Assembly: GCA_036345935.2 (NCBI GenBank) | Contig: JADWOT020000001.1 | Span: forward strand, 248,001-312,000 | Length of the DNA: 64,000 nt | Direction: 5' to 3' | Source: Taenia hydatigena | Lineage: Eukaryota > Platyhelminthes > Cestoda > Cyclophyllidea > Taeniidae | In this document: positions 1 to 11,660 of the stretch, piece after piece | Layout: the number at the start of each line of letters is the position of its first letter | How positions within the stretch are numbered: the stretch's first letter is position 1 | Made by a program: the position numbers and the translations under genes | Notes under the pieces: generated by a model | The model's database searches: none | What the model saw: only the letters and a program-made list of their open reading frames with translations | Told to the model about the DNA's origin: nothing

Positions 1-552
1 TCAGCATCCTCGTCTAGTCGCAGCTAGTTGCTTATTGTTCACTGTAAAGAAATTCTCACACGATGTCTTCCATCAAAGCTTGCCTAGAAAGTGTAGATCG
101 TTTGATTCACTTTAATGTCGAATCGGTAGCGTTTGCATAGTGCTTCCACCTCTGTAGAAGGCTTCGTAAGTATTTTCAACGGTACTAACAGTTTGATGCG
201 ATGTGGAGTGTAATTCACCGTAAATATGTTGAAAAGTCAGAGACTGATCCGTCAGATACTTGTGAAGACACGCACATCTGTATGCTTGTACACTAGTTTG
301 CGAGTATCAGCTCAGTCACCAAATGCATGGAAGCGATGGGGAAGGGCGCGCTTCTGCGGGGTAGGTGCTCCTTTAGAAGGAAACATTCACTTGCCACATA
401 CTCAAGATCTCTGCGGTGTCATTCCTGGGTAGAAGGTTAAGCGAGCCAATCTCGCCCGACGTTTGATAGGGTGTCCAATGACGTATCAAGTGCTTATGAT
501 GTGGCTCTTGAGCTTCTCATTTTTCTACAGAGCGTTAGGCTAAATTAAGAAG
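1..552. other. Intergenic, nothing recognised
   Basis: No reading frame here resembles a known protein and no splice-bounded exon or RNA gene was recognised. It lies beyond the 3' end of the RhoGDI gene and runs up to the first arm of the 623-bp inverted repeat. Confidence 0.5.
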
Positions 553-1175
553 CCTACAAGTGGCAACATTCAACGACAACTCCCTTCTGACCTGCCTTCC
601 ATTTATCAGCCGGAAGTAGGGTCAGACAACTTCATGCTTCGAACCTCTCGGCTGTCGAAACATTGCCTACCGCGCTGGTGCTTTTCGTTGCGAGGTATCA
701 AGTCCTTTTCCAGGAGTGCTTCTTACTAGGCCACCCGGTAAATTAGCCTTTCAGCAGGTTCGTACTGCTTTATTGGCGTCGAGTTTCTTTGGTGTCGGAG
801 TAGGGCGAATGAGTCTCCAATCTAGTGAAAGCAGAACCTACTGGAGCTCTCAGGGGTTCATGATTGTTTGACGCGAGTGTTTTCATGGTCTGTCTCCGAG
901 GTGGATCCCCCAACGCAGTAGTACAGGTGGTTGGATGCTATGATCGTGGCACCAAATGCTACAATGATTGGCCTGATCCAACTATCGTTGAAGGGGGCGA
1001 CACGCGGCATCTACTTTGTTGCTTTGGGTTGGGTCAAGCTGTTTGCGACAGGAGTTGATGCAATCAATTGTCATCAGAAAGCCTCATGCTGCGTGTTTTT
1101 GGCATGGTGTTAGGGTGAGGTGGTGGTGGCGTCAGGTGTGTTTGACTTGGGTACCAAATGAGTTAATGCGCATTT
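553..1175 (+). repeat. 623-bp interspersed repeat, arm A
   Basis: This stretch reappears, reverse-complemented and equally long, at 5801-6423. The arms are nearly identical: only scattered changes were seen (for example TCAAGTCC here against TCAATTCC in the other arm), and a 64-codon chance frame is the same in both. It starts CCTACAAGTGG and ends GCGCATTT. The ends are neither TG/CA nor mutually inverted, and no target-site duplication is visible, so the element class is unknown. The short open frames have no recognised homology and are not taken as genes. Confidence 0.9.
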
Positions 1176-4100
1176 GAGGTGTACGATTTGGAGTTGTCAA
1201 AATTTTAGCTACCTTTGTTGTGTTGAACCCCACCTACGCTTACCACAAAGATACTTAAAATATTTTGGTAAATGGGATAATGCTGACCGAGGGCGCGATT
1301 TGGAAAGGCAACTTTGAAACCTGTTCTCCTTCGCATTGCTAAGTGAGATCAGGATTAATCTCGCGTGGTTGTGATCACTCACATTTGTTTATCGACGCCT
1401 TATCGCCCCAGTCTCTACTTTCTCAACTAAATGTGTTTACCCTCCGGTCGGACCACCTTGTTGAAGAATGTCACCGTTGCTGCTTAAGGGGGATAGGACA
1501 GACCAGACCCGGATGTCCGAATTCTAGATGTCCGTGTTAAAGGCGCTGAATGAAGGAGCAACGTAAATAGAACACGAATAAACAGCGTCCCAGAGGTCTG
1601 GAGGCGGCTGTAGAAATGTCAGTTTTTTGAACTCGTCTCTATCACTTCAAGGCCGACTGTTAATGTCTCCTGTCTGTTTTCTTCCATCGTCCGCAGACAA
1701 GGTTGCCCCGTGCAATCACAGGTTCAAGGTTCAAGCATACTTAGGTATTGCTCTCCAAAGTTTGCATTATCAACTTAATTTACCATTTTGACTGGCGGCC
1801 TTCTCTAACCTGTCGTGGTTACAATGTTTGTTCTAGCGTGAAGATTGGGGATGGGACCTAGTGATGGTGAATTAGGGACATCATTCCGAGGTCGCGCGTC
1901 TTGTTTACGTGAACAGCCCTATGGTACTTCATCATGCCGAAATTGGCGGCCAATCATGGGTCAAATATCGTCGCAGTAGCAGGAGTGACTCATCAAGCTC
2001 ATATAACTTCAATGAACTTCGTGGCTGTTAGAGTTGGGTAGCTTTTTTCCATCAGTTTAAATGCTTTGGCACTAAGTCCGCTTTCCCAACTCCCTCACGG
2101 AGGTATCCTATTTTGTGTCTTGAAGTTGGGAGCCAAATTAGGCATTGCCCAAAGGAGATCTGCATGGGACGTTTGCATGGATTTATCTATTTTTGACAGT
2201 TAAAGGAATATTCTGAATTAACTTAGGGCAGCCACTACTTGTTACTTTCAATGTACCAGATTGGGGAATAGATATGAGCCCAAAACTAGTCACAGAATGG
2301 ATGGTTTCAGTACCTTTTGGGATAGGTTGTGCTGTAGGATTCGTGTGTTCACGAGAAAAAAAACAGTCAGGTTTCTCCCATTCTAACCTACCTATTGCAA
2401 GTGTCATGCATGTGTGACGCGCCTTGTTTTCCAGTTTTTGATAGGAAGCTGTCGAATCCGAAACCCCAACACAGGTGCAGTGCATGCTTAGTCTGAGGAT
2501 GACGAAATTGTCTGGATCTTTTGCCGGCTACGAATGTCAACCTTGATAGCGAGGTCATCAAGAGAGCAGGAATGAGGCATGTAACATAGGCGATTGGTGT
2601 TCCATTGAGACAGTAGGGAAATGGAATCACAAAAAAACGTCCCAGTAGCCACCTCATATACCGACTTTAAGTCCACCACCGTGTCTATGAGTACATAGCT
2701 CAGACATGGAGCACTACAGACCAGAGCAGGATCGCTCTACTTCTCTTCTAGTGTTTCGAACCCAAAAAATTCGTATGTGACAGTTTTTGTAGCCATCTAT
2801 CATGGCACAATAGGACACGCGTGTCATGCATTTGTGATGCGGGGTCCAGACAAGATAGTCGGAATGTCGCACATATGTGACGGTGATACAAAACGTGTTG
2901 GGGAGATCATAAAATTCACACCAAATGAACTGCTAAACACCATGCATATAGCATCACTCCTCGTTGAAGTGGGAAGGGGGACTTGAAAACAACTGTCCAC
3001 ATTCTGAGTGTCGATCCTGAGAGACAATGGTCGTAAAACAAATCAGCGATAAACCCGCTTCAGGAGTGATGAATTCTTTGCCATTTGCTTGGCACTTAAT
3101 TCATTCCCTGGAAGGTAATATTTTTTTGCAATAAATAAGTTGGGGGACCGACGCGACCAGGGCATTGCAACTTCTCTCGATATTTTGTTAGGCGCTATCG
3201 TGCTGTGCAGCTGCATTCGGAGCCACATTCATTTAAACTTTATTATCCACTCTGTTCCCACAAACAAAGTGAAGACGTAAACTAACTAATTTAAGTTGCA
3301 GTTGCCATCCCAAATTGGCCAATGACAGCGCTCAATACAAACCGGCATATTTGAACTAGGTGCTGACAGCCAATCACATCGATGTGCTTGCTTGCATGTG
3401 CCTCTCCACCAGCACGCAAGCGGCTCTGCACGCACTCACAAGGCCCCGTTGGCACGGCAGCAGAAGCAGTCACATGTCAAAGCAGAGCCTGCGATCGATG
3501 AAGCGGTGTGCTTCTCATGACGGTAGTCAGCACGATGTGAGGTAGAATTTGCTTCAATTGGCGTCATCAATTGCATGCAACTGAGGTGCCGCTTAAACAC
3601 AGCGTCGCACTAATCGCATTTCGAACACCACCATTAGGTGACCGCCCCTCCTTCCCCCCCACACCCTCCCCTGAAACGGTTCAAACGTGGTCATGTGCTG
3701 CAGTCCGTCCCTCCTTTTTAGGTTGACGACAATTCTACCACAGTTCCGCCCATGAGAAATAGTGTATGGGGCCCAATAGTGCCACGCGTGAAGCCGACCT
3801 GTCGTTTAACAATAACGCATTCCCCTTCTGAAAGTAGTTCTGCCAGATTCATCAACTTATAGCGATAAATTGGACCTAGTCTCTTACTTTGGGGCCTTCT
3901 CTCTAGCAAGCATTTGAATCGTCAAATTAAGTGCCGCATGACGTTCTGGTCGCAACTTGCTCCCCACGTGTCCTAGCCACAAGTGGAAAGCAGTCGCACC
4001 ATACACGACGTGGCTTCACTGACCCACCTGACTCACTTGCATGCTCCACGTTTCAGGACCAAAGCCCGAATGATACCACTGTTGACGTTGTTTGGATACG

Positions 4101-4682
4101 ACGTAGCAGGTCAACCCACCTTCACTACCATGAGAACTTAAGTGGTTTAGAATTGTCCACCAAGCCCGCAAAGTCAGATCACATTGGAATAGCCATGAGG
4201 TAGGGCAAAGCGGGACCCCCTGTCTACTTTCAGTGGGAGCATGGTCAAGCGCATTCTTGAACCGGATTCACACAACGCCCCGTCGTGCTCAGACACGCGG
4301 CGACCAGTGAAGCGTAAACGGTATTGGAAAGGGACCTAGAGTCCACTGTTTCACCAATGCAACAGATTAGTCAACAACACACACGCACACACACACACAC
4401 CACACACGCAAACAGCACCACTACTGATGCTCACAGCTACCTTGTCAGTTTCGCAGCACTCTAGCACACACACGTCGAAACTGGTCCGTTCAAATAGGCT
4501 GACAGAAGACCAGAGACAAAGAGGAGAGGAATTGCAATATCGGAAGACGCATGAACCGCAGCGATCGGAAGCACAATGAGGGAGAATTAAGTTTTTGAAA
4601 TGTTCACTGCTTGGACAGGGAAGAAGCAAAAGAGGGAGAGTGGTGGCGGGTGAAGCGGGGAAGGAGAGGGCCAAAGTGACCA
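1176..4682. other. Intergenic, 3' side of RhoGDI
   Basis: About 3.5 kb between repeat arm A and the stop codon of RhoGDI. The open frames are short, overlap on both strands and resemble no family I know. The part next to the gene would hold the RhoGDI 3' UTR. A CA-rich microsatellite lies near 4376-4410. Confidence 0.5.
4376..4410. repeat. CA microsatellite, imperfect
   Basis: An interrupted AC dinucleotide run, about 270 bp beyond the RhoGDI stop codon. Confidence 0.8.
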
Positions 4683-7407
4683 CTAGGACTTGACAATCTT
4701 GATAGCCCACCTGAATTTGAGGTGCTCCTGCTCGTCATCGTCGGTGAAGACGCTGGTGACGTTGTAGTGCCCCCGAAACAGCGCGCCAGACTGCACTTCC
4801 TCGTCCTCTGAGCGCCACACGTACGGCGACGCACGCGGGGCATAGCTGCCCAGCATCACCTTGTCCACCGCTAGAGCATTAACAATGATAATAGCAAGCA
4901 TTTCTACCACATTCGCCTACATAGCCAGTAAGCAGAGGTACTAACAGTCACGTGAACTACACCTACAGCTCAGCGAAGGGCAAAATGGTACATGGCATTT
5001 GCGTAGGTAGGCTTTCAGGGAATTTTTGTCTGCACACAATTGCGCTCGAACACGTCTAGAGGATAATTGATCGCAACCTAGATGTTTCATCATCTCGATA
5101 TAACCCCAGCACCGAAATGACATTTCACCGCTGCAAAAACTAGAAACGCTAAACGTCTCCTACATCTGCTTCTTTTTCTGATTCAGCCAATTTTTCTCCA
5201 CTGCAAGTCGACGCAAATGTATCACAACTGATAAAGGACACACTTCACATACATGTGACACTGGCGACAAGACTCAACATAATTGTTATCAATCTGGGAG
5301 AAATTGGCACCAAAGTGACCAGGTCGGTAGTTGAGTGATGTACAATGCAGTCATGACGAGAGCAGTGTTGATGCAAGCATAGGCAAAGTGTCCCACCTGC
5401 ACCTTGGCTTAAATGGTGAGGAGAGCAGTGAAGATGAAATAAAAAACTACCATCATTTGATGTGGACCCGATGGTAGCTCAATCAAGCAATGATAGTCTC
5501 AGAAACAAAATAAATAAGCTTACGTGGGCTGTTGGTTGATGCTCGTGTGTGGAAAATGAATAAAACTTAGAACGCACAATCTCACTTCAAGATAGCTTTA
5601 GCTAGGTGACAGGGCGTACGCTTTTGGTTAGTGCTTCAATATCCTCTTAGTATACGCAGATGAGTTATATTCAACGCTAAAAAAAGGAGGTTATTTCAAA
5701 TTATACGAAAGCAAACGCCCTATATTTTGATTAAATGAGCAAGTGGATGCCATCAAAGTAAAACCAACTAGGATTTTGACAAACACAAATCGCCCATCTT
5801 AAATGCGCATTAACTCATTTGGTACCCAAGTCAAACACACCTGACGCCACCACCACCTCACCCTAACACCATGCCAAAAACACGCAGCATGAGGCTTTCT
5901 GATGACAATTGATTGCATCAACTCCTGTCGCAAACAGCTTGACCCAACCCAAAGCAACAAAGTAGATGCCGCGTGTCGCCCCCTTCAACGATAGTTGGAT
6001 CAGGCCAATCATTGTAGCATTTGGTGCCACGATCATAGCATCCAACCACCTGTACTACTGCGTTGGGGGATCCACCTCGGAGACAGACCATGAAAACACT
6101 CGCGTCAAACAATCATGAACCCCTGAGAGCTCCAGTAGGTTCTGCTTTCACTAGATTGGAGACTCATTCGCCCTACTCCGACACCAAAGAAACTCGACGC
6201 CAATAAAGCAGTACGAACCTGCTGAAAGGCTAATTTACCGGGTGGCCTAGTAAGAAGCACTCCTGGAAAAGGAATTGATACCTCGCAACGAAAAGCACCA
6301 GCGCGGTAGGCAATGTTTCGACAGCCGAGAGGTTCGAAGCATGAAGTTGTCTGACCCTACTTCCGGCTGATAAATGGAAGGCAGGTCAGAAGGGAGTTGT
6401 CGTTGAATGTTGCCACTTGTAGGTTCCGTAGACATGCTGAGGCATGAGCTACTGGTTTAAACACTTTGGAGAAGGTGTGCATAAACCAATCTCACGATGG
6501 CTTTGCAAAAAAACACGGATTTTACCATAAGTACGGAGGAAATAAATCGATGAGATAGCGACAACAGGGAAGCTTGATAAAAAGATCATGCACACGGAAA
6601 GATAAGCACACGAACGCCCTACCCTGATCATGAGTTTGAGCGGAAATTTCGAAGTGATGCTGGAACCTTTCTGACGCTCAATATTTTATGCAGAAGGCTT
6701 AACGCAATGGAAAAAAAGTAGAATGCTGGGATCTCTCATTACAACAAAGTAACAGTTTCAGTTATGGCAGATGCTTTTAGAAATAAGAGCTTGAGCACTC
6801 CAAATTTAAATTAAATAAAGTCAAACTTACATCTGAGGACATTTTTGGTGGTTTTCTGAGCATAGCGGAGACCAGAAATAATATCGTGCTGGACGTAAAA
6901 TGTGACCTGGACATGATACTGCGAACCTTCCACCATTTCGATTGGCTTGTCTTTAAGGCTATCTAAATCTGGAAAAACATAAGATGCAAGCCATATACAA
7001 AACTAAACTTCTTCACGACCAAAATGTACTCAAAGGAATGGAAAATGGAGTAAAGTGCATTAACATTTATTGGAAGAATATAGGAGAGCCAATAAAACAA
7101 TGTCAAATAGTTTAGCTTACTCTTTAAATCAATTTCATGCGTGGGCCCGTCTTTAACGCAGATCTCAAGTTTAATCAATATAAACTTTCTTGGATCATTG
7201 GGAACTAAAGTGAAAGATAAACGTAAAAGATGAAAACCTACAAGGATTCACAGGGTTGGTTCCACCTAGAAGGCTCTCTTTATAACGTTGAAGACTTTCA
7301 TCCTCTGCATCTAGTTTGACTAATTCATCTAGCGTTCTTTTTTCAGGAGCCTTGTAGCCATCATCATTGTTCAAAAGATCAGCCTCATCACCCTCAGACG
7401 CAGCCAT
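4683..7407 (-). CDS. RhoGDI: Rho GDP-dissociation inhibitor (RhoGDI)
   Basis: It binds prenylated, GDP-loaded Rho/Rac/Cdc42, extracts them from membranes and holds them in the cytosol. Coding exons in transcript order: 7407-7242, 7204-7121, 6968-6831, 4870-4683; together 191 codons plus stop, close to the 204 residues of human RhoGDI alpha. The N-terminal arm carries the family signature DESLQRYKESLLG (about residues 36-48). The immunoglobulin-like domain follows: PIEMVEGSQYHVQVTFYVQ, then GSYAPRASPY and FTDDDEQEHLKFRW near the C-terminus. All introns are GT-AG and the phase closes. I chose the ATG at 7407; an in-frame ATG at 7452 would add 15 residues unlike the family. Intron 3 (about 2 kb) contains arm B of the 623-bp repeat. 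Family assignment is secure; the vertebrate paralogue it best matches cannot be told. Confidence 0.95.
5801..6423 (-). repeat. 623-bp interspersed repeat, arm B
   Basis: Reverse-complement twin of 553-1175, lying in intron 3 of RhoGDI. The arms are separated by about 4.6 kb that includes the last RhoGDI exon. Equal length and near identity point to a recent copy or to ongoing gene conversion. Confidence 0.9.
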
Positions 7408-7785
7408 TACAGGTGTTAAAAAGCAGGCTAAGTTGCTCTGTCCTTTAATCAATACCCGTCAGATGCACTTAAAGTTAGTTAACTCGATATATTTATTAAT
7501 TTAGAACCAGATAGATAGTTTAACTCGCACCCCTAGGGCCAAATATTTTTCTCAGATTTTTTTTCGCAACGGTTTAAGAGTAAAATTGACCGAAATTTTG
7601 CACGTTGTGATTTATTTATTTATTTGATTGAAATTATTAAGTCACACAAAGGTCTTTAAAGTACTGGCCTTTACCGCTTGTGCAAATTAAAACGACTATG
7701 GCTACTTGTAGTTGTGCATAAATGATGGTGCACGAAATTCTCCTGCGCATAGGTACACGCGCATGCATTTTAGGTTGGTAGACGC
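7408..7785. other. Upstream region of RhoGDI
   Basis: This would hold the 5' UTR and promoter of RhoGDI. It is AT-rich with a short TTTA run near 7612-7625. No TATA box or other element can be defended by eye. Confidence 0.4.
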
Positions 7786-7948
7786 GCTAGCGTCCCGGGG
7801 CTTCCTTGAAGGCAAAAGAAGGCAGAATACCAGGGTAAAATGTATGTATATTTAAAGCGCAGAAAGGAATGAGCAATAGAGCTAGGGCAATGTGGCCACC
7901 TCTGTGACCCTGACAAAAACCGGTAGTTCAAACAAACAATGTATTAAA
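7786..7948 (-). mobile_element. Decayed solo LTR of the TRIM family
   Basis: On the minus strand this matches the 185-bp LTR at 8472-8656 along nearly its whole length, with many substitutions. Shared words include the CCTCTGTGACC block, GCCTTCTTTTGCCTT and the 3' end near GGGACGCTA. No partner LTR or internal region is attached, so it is an old solo LTR. Confidence 0.8.
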
Positions 7949-8032
7949 GTTATCTTCGCACTTTTTTCGCTTCAAGGGTGCGAAGTTAGAAGTGGAAAAG
8001 GTACTCTTGAACGTTTTCATGAGTGGAATCAC

Positions 8033-8218
8033 TGTAGTACTTTGTTTGATTGAACTGCCGGTTTTGGTCAGGATCACAGAGGTTGTCGCATGGCCCTAGC
8101 TGCGTAGGCTGGCCTCCGGACCATGCCAGCAGCTTAGTTCCCTCTGTCTGTTGAATATGTGTATTCTATTCGAGCATTCTGCCTTCTTTTGCATTCGAGA
8201 GAGCCTCGGGACGCTACA
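8033..8218 (+). mobile_element. Solo LTR of the TRIM family
   Basis: A 186-bp, full-length LTR starting TGTAGTACTTTG and ending GGGACGCTACA, clearly diverged from the LTRs of the intact copies. No internal region adjoins it and its flanks show no 5-bp duplication. It lies about 85 bp from the reverse-oriented LTR at 7786-7948, making a small inverted pair. Confidence 0.85.
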
Positions 8219-8471
8219 ATTATTTTCTATGAGGTAATCGGACAGATTCACGTAAAAGCATGTGTGCTAACTGCAAGGTAAGTAGGTTGGGACCACGCGG
8301 GCCGTGATTCGCTGTTTACGGTGTTGACGATTCTGCACTCATCTGATACAGACTTGAAGGGCCGAATTTCTTTGGAAAGTGATTAGGACTTAAGTAGAAG
8401 CATATTTGTAGCTCACGCCTATGACTCTGATGAAACGGTGGATGTCGGTTTCGCGAAACCCGACTCAATAA

Positions 8472-9329
8472 TGTAATACTTTGGTTGTTAGAACTGCCGT
8501 TTTCTGTCAAGGTCACAGAGGTGGCCATATTGCCCTAGCTGCGTGGTCTGGCCTCTGGGCCATGCCAGCAGCCATTTTCCCTCTGTCCGGTGAATATATA
8601 TATTCTATCCTGCCACTTTGCCTTCTTTTGCCTTAAGGGAGCCTCGGGACGCTACATTGGTGGCAGCGGAAAGCGAACCCGACTCCATAGGGTTACTATC
8701 CCGATCTCTACCGCCTGTGGCATGTTGCAGCGGTGCGAAAGAAGTGCATGTGCTACCCCATCTCCGTGTTCTACAAAAAAGCTATCAACAACTGAAGCGA
8801 CACTAGCCATGGACCACCTGGGAAGTTTCGTTTCGAAGATTACCCCTAATATCTACTTGCTTAAGGATATCGGCGCGCTAACGCCCCATACGGACATACT
8901 GATGGTCGGCAGAACCACTTATTCCGAACCTTGTTTCCAAGGCAGACGAAACTCGAAGTGCAATGCACTGTCAAGAGGGATCACTGACGTTGGTGTCAAG
9001 CATCGCCTCAATCGCGACGAATGTCGGCGACTGGCATGGTTAGCTTGTGGGTGCTTCCTGCAGCACTGAGGATGTTGTGATGGCTGACACGGGAGATAAC
9101 CGAGGGGCGCGTCGAGGACGACGCTCGAAAGAGGAGAGGGGCAATGTAATACTTTGGTTGTTAGAACTGCCGTTTTCTGTCAAGGTCACAGAGGTGGCCA
9201 TATTGCCCTAGCTGCGTGGTCTGGCCTCTGGGCCATGCCAGCAGCCATTTTCCCTCTGTCCGGTGAATATATATATTCTATCCTGCCACTTTGCCTTCTT
9301 TTGCCTTAAGGGAGCCTCGGGACGCTACA
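8472..9329 (+). mobile_element. TRIM-like LTR element, intact copy 1
   Basis: Two LTRs of 185 bp (8472-8656 and 9145-9329) appear identical base for base, each starting TGTAATAC and ending GCTACA. One base after the left LTR is TGGTGGCAGCGG (8658-8669), a plausible primer binding site; from memory it complements the 3' end of a leucine tRNA plus CCA. A purine tract, AAAGAGGAGAGGGG (9128-9141), ends three bases before the right LTR. The 488-bp interior holds no gag or pol. The longest frame (8590-9069) starts in the LTR and runs through the primer site, so it is probably not a gene. Identical LTRs imply recent insertion or conversion, yet the flanks (AATAA and ATAGT) do not form a target duplication. 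Confidence 0.9.
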
Positions 9330-10438
9330 ATAGTACTCTTGGTTTGGGGCAATAAAGATCAACTGTATTTAGACAGATGACATTATTACTTCTCACGAAT
9401 ACGATCCCCAGCTAATGAAGCCGATCTGCTCTCAGATTAAGTTTTATCTAATGTGATAAACTGCGCCTTACCGCTAGTTTTCGGCCGGTACTCTATACAC
9501 AGTTATGTCTTTGCACTGATGTAGTCTTCAACCACTCATACTTTTAAGGATTTGAGAGTACAATCAGTCCTAAGTATTGCTTCTTTTTGACCTTTGATAT
9601 GAAGGGCGGGAATGGTGTGCCTTACATTTGTTTCATATGGGCTTTGGACCTCCACATTTAAAGAATACCAAATCATTGGAAAATTATTTCTACCTTAGGA
9701 ATCCACCATTTTAAAAATCGAACTATATGTGAATCTATAAAACCAAGGGAGTTTCCAAACCATTCGAGTGCTGATAGCGGCAAGCAACAGACCACTTTCA
9801 GTATCACTCCACAAAAGCGATTGAAAAATGAGAGAATGGCAAAAGCATTTTCAAATAACATCGTCTTGTTTGAGCTCCTATAAGCAGAAAAGGATTATGA
9901 AACTGGCGGCGTTAAAAATAATTCGCTTGATGTTATGGCAAAATTTCTTCGAAGAAGCAGACTGACTTCCTGCAAAAGGGTTGAGCCTAATTATGTTTGT
10001 AGACGATTATTTCTCCCTATCGCCTCTGCCATGGGAAGGTTGGATGTTTCTAGACGCCTTCATTGTAGGTACAGGGGAGAAATGTGGTAACGGAGCCAAA
10101 GTATTTACGGCCAGGATGTTTCGAGCTCAGGTGGACGACCACGTTTGTCCACGACTAGATTTGGCTTGCCCTCCGGCGAAGAGTAATGTCTTCTTGCGGC
10201 TTCAGAGAAGCCTCATAGCGCTATAAGTACGTGCACGAGGGGGTCATCTCTGATCCACAACACTGTTGATCTACATCCAAAACCCATTACCAAGTGCTTC
10301 GTGTAATCTCTTCAGTGACCCAGTGTTAAGGAGAAGGAGAAATATCTCTTTTCCCTCCTGGGAGCCAAAAGCATCCTCTTCGACACATAGTTAGTGTGAA
10401 CTATTTCCTGCCTAATGGGCGAGCTCAAATGAACATGC
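9330..10438. other. Intergenic between TRIM copies
   Basis: About 1.1 kb with no recognised gene. A frame at 9981-10226 (81 codons) has no family resemblance and no conserved splice context. Confidence 0.45.
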
Positions 10439-11528
10439 TGCAAAACTTTATTTGTTTGGACTGCCGGTTTTCGGTCAGGGTCACAGGTGACCATATGGTG
10501 TAGCGTCCTGAGGCTCCCTTAAGGCAAAAGAAGGCAAAGTGGCAGGGTAGAATATATATATTCACCGGACAGAGGGAAATAGACTGCTGGCATGGCCCGG
10601 AGGCCAGCCCACGCAGCTAGAGCAATATGGCCACCTCTGTGTGACCTTGACAGAAATCGGCAGCACAAACAGATAAGGCACTACATTGCCCCTCTCCTCT
10701 TTCGAGCGTCGTCCCCGACGCGCCCCTTGGTACACCTCCCGCGTCAGCCATCACAACATACTCAGTGCTGCAACAAGCACCCACGAGCTAACCATGACAG
10801 TCGCCGACATTCGACGCGATTGAGGCGATGCTTGACACCAACGTCAGTGACCTTTCTTCACTGTGCATTGCACTTCGAGTTTCGTTTGGCTTTGAAACAA
10901 AGTCCAGAATAAGTGGTTCTGCCGACCATCAGTATGTCCGTAGGGGGGGCGTTAGCACGCCAATCTCCTTAAGCAAGTATAATAGGGGTAATCTTCGGAA
11001 CGAAACTTCCCAGGTGTTCCATGGCTAGTGTCGCTTCAGTTGTTGATAGCTTTCTTGTAGAACACGGAGAAGGGGTAAATGCCGGAGGTGGACGCCGTTT
11101 GTGGCCCATCCGTAGCACATGCACTTCTTTCGCACCGCTGCAACATGCCGCAGGCGGTAGAGATCGGGATAAAATCCCTATAGAGTTGGGTCCGCTTTCC
11201 GCTGCCACCAATGTAGCGTCCTGAGGCTCCCTTAAGGCAAAAGAAGGCAAAGTGGCAGGGTAGAATATATATATTCACCGGACAGAGGGAAATAGACTGC
11301 TGGCATGGCCCGGAGGCCAGCCCACGCAGCTAGAGCAATATGGCCACCTCTGTGTGACCTTGACAGAAATCGGCAGCACAAACAGATAAGGCACTACATA
11401 TGGTCCTAGCCGCGTAGGCTGAACTCAGGGCCATGTCAGCAGCTCATTCTACTCTATCTTTTGAATATATATATCCGACCCTGGCATTTTGTCTTCTTTT
11501 GTCTTTAAGGGAGCCTCGGGACGCTACA
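10439..11528 (+). mobile_element. Older solo LTR split by a nested TRIM
   Basis: The left part (10439-10498, 60 bp) and the right part (11404-11528, 125 bp) join into one LTR of 185 bp, the same length as the intact LTRs. It ends GGGACGCTACA and is clearly more diverged. The gap is filled by the reverse-oriented TRIM copy 2 plus its duplicated TATGG. This dates the solo LTR as older than copy 2. Confidence 0.88.
10499..11398 (-). mobile_element. TRIM-like LTR element, intact copy 2 (nested)
   Basis: LTRs of 187 bp at 10499-10685 and 11212-11398 appear identical to each other. On the minus strand the primer site TGGTGGCAGCGG lies at 11210-11199 and the purine tract AAAGAGGAGAGGGG at 10702-10689, matching copy 1. 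The 5-bp sequence TATGG flanks both sides (10494-10498 and 11399-11403), a textbook integrase duplication. The LTR differs from that of copy 1 at many positions, so two LTR subfamilies are present. The 526-bp interior has no reverse transcriptase or gag; movement would need proteins supplied by another element. Confidence 0.93.
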
Positions 11529-11660
11529 CCCATAATGCCCAGCCGCATGGGCTGGCCCCAAGCCATGCCAGCAGCTCCATTCTCTCTGTTTATTGAATAG
11601 ATATTCAGCCCTAGTATTATGGTTTCTTTAACATTCAAGGAAGTCTCGGAATGCTGCACA
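11529..11660 (+). mobile_element. Truncated LTR of the TRIM family
   Basis: The 3' two thirds of an LTR directly follow the split solo LTR. It matches from the CATAATGCCCAGCCGC block to a degraded GAATGCTGCACA end and is the most diverged copy in the cluster. The 5' third is missing. Confidence 0.7.

Noticed and set aside
864..1113. Identical 64- and 60-codon frames in both arms of the 623-bp repeat, suggesting a conserved small protein
   Set aside because: Identity follows from the near-identical DNA; two overlapping frames are equally preserved, so there is no sign of coding selection.
8590..9069. 159-codon frame inside TRIM copy 1, possible gag-like protein
   Set aside because: It begins inside the LTR and runs through the primer site. 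The corresponding frame in copy 2 is broken, and no gag features such as a zinc knuckle are present.
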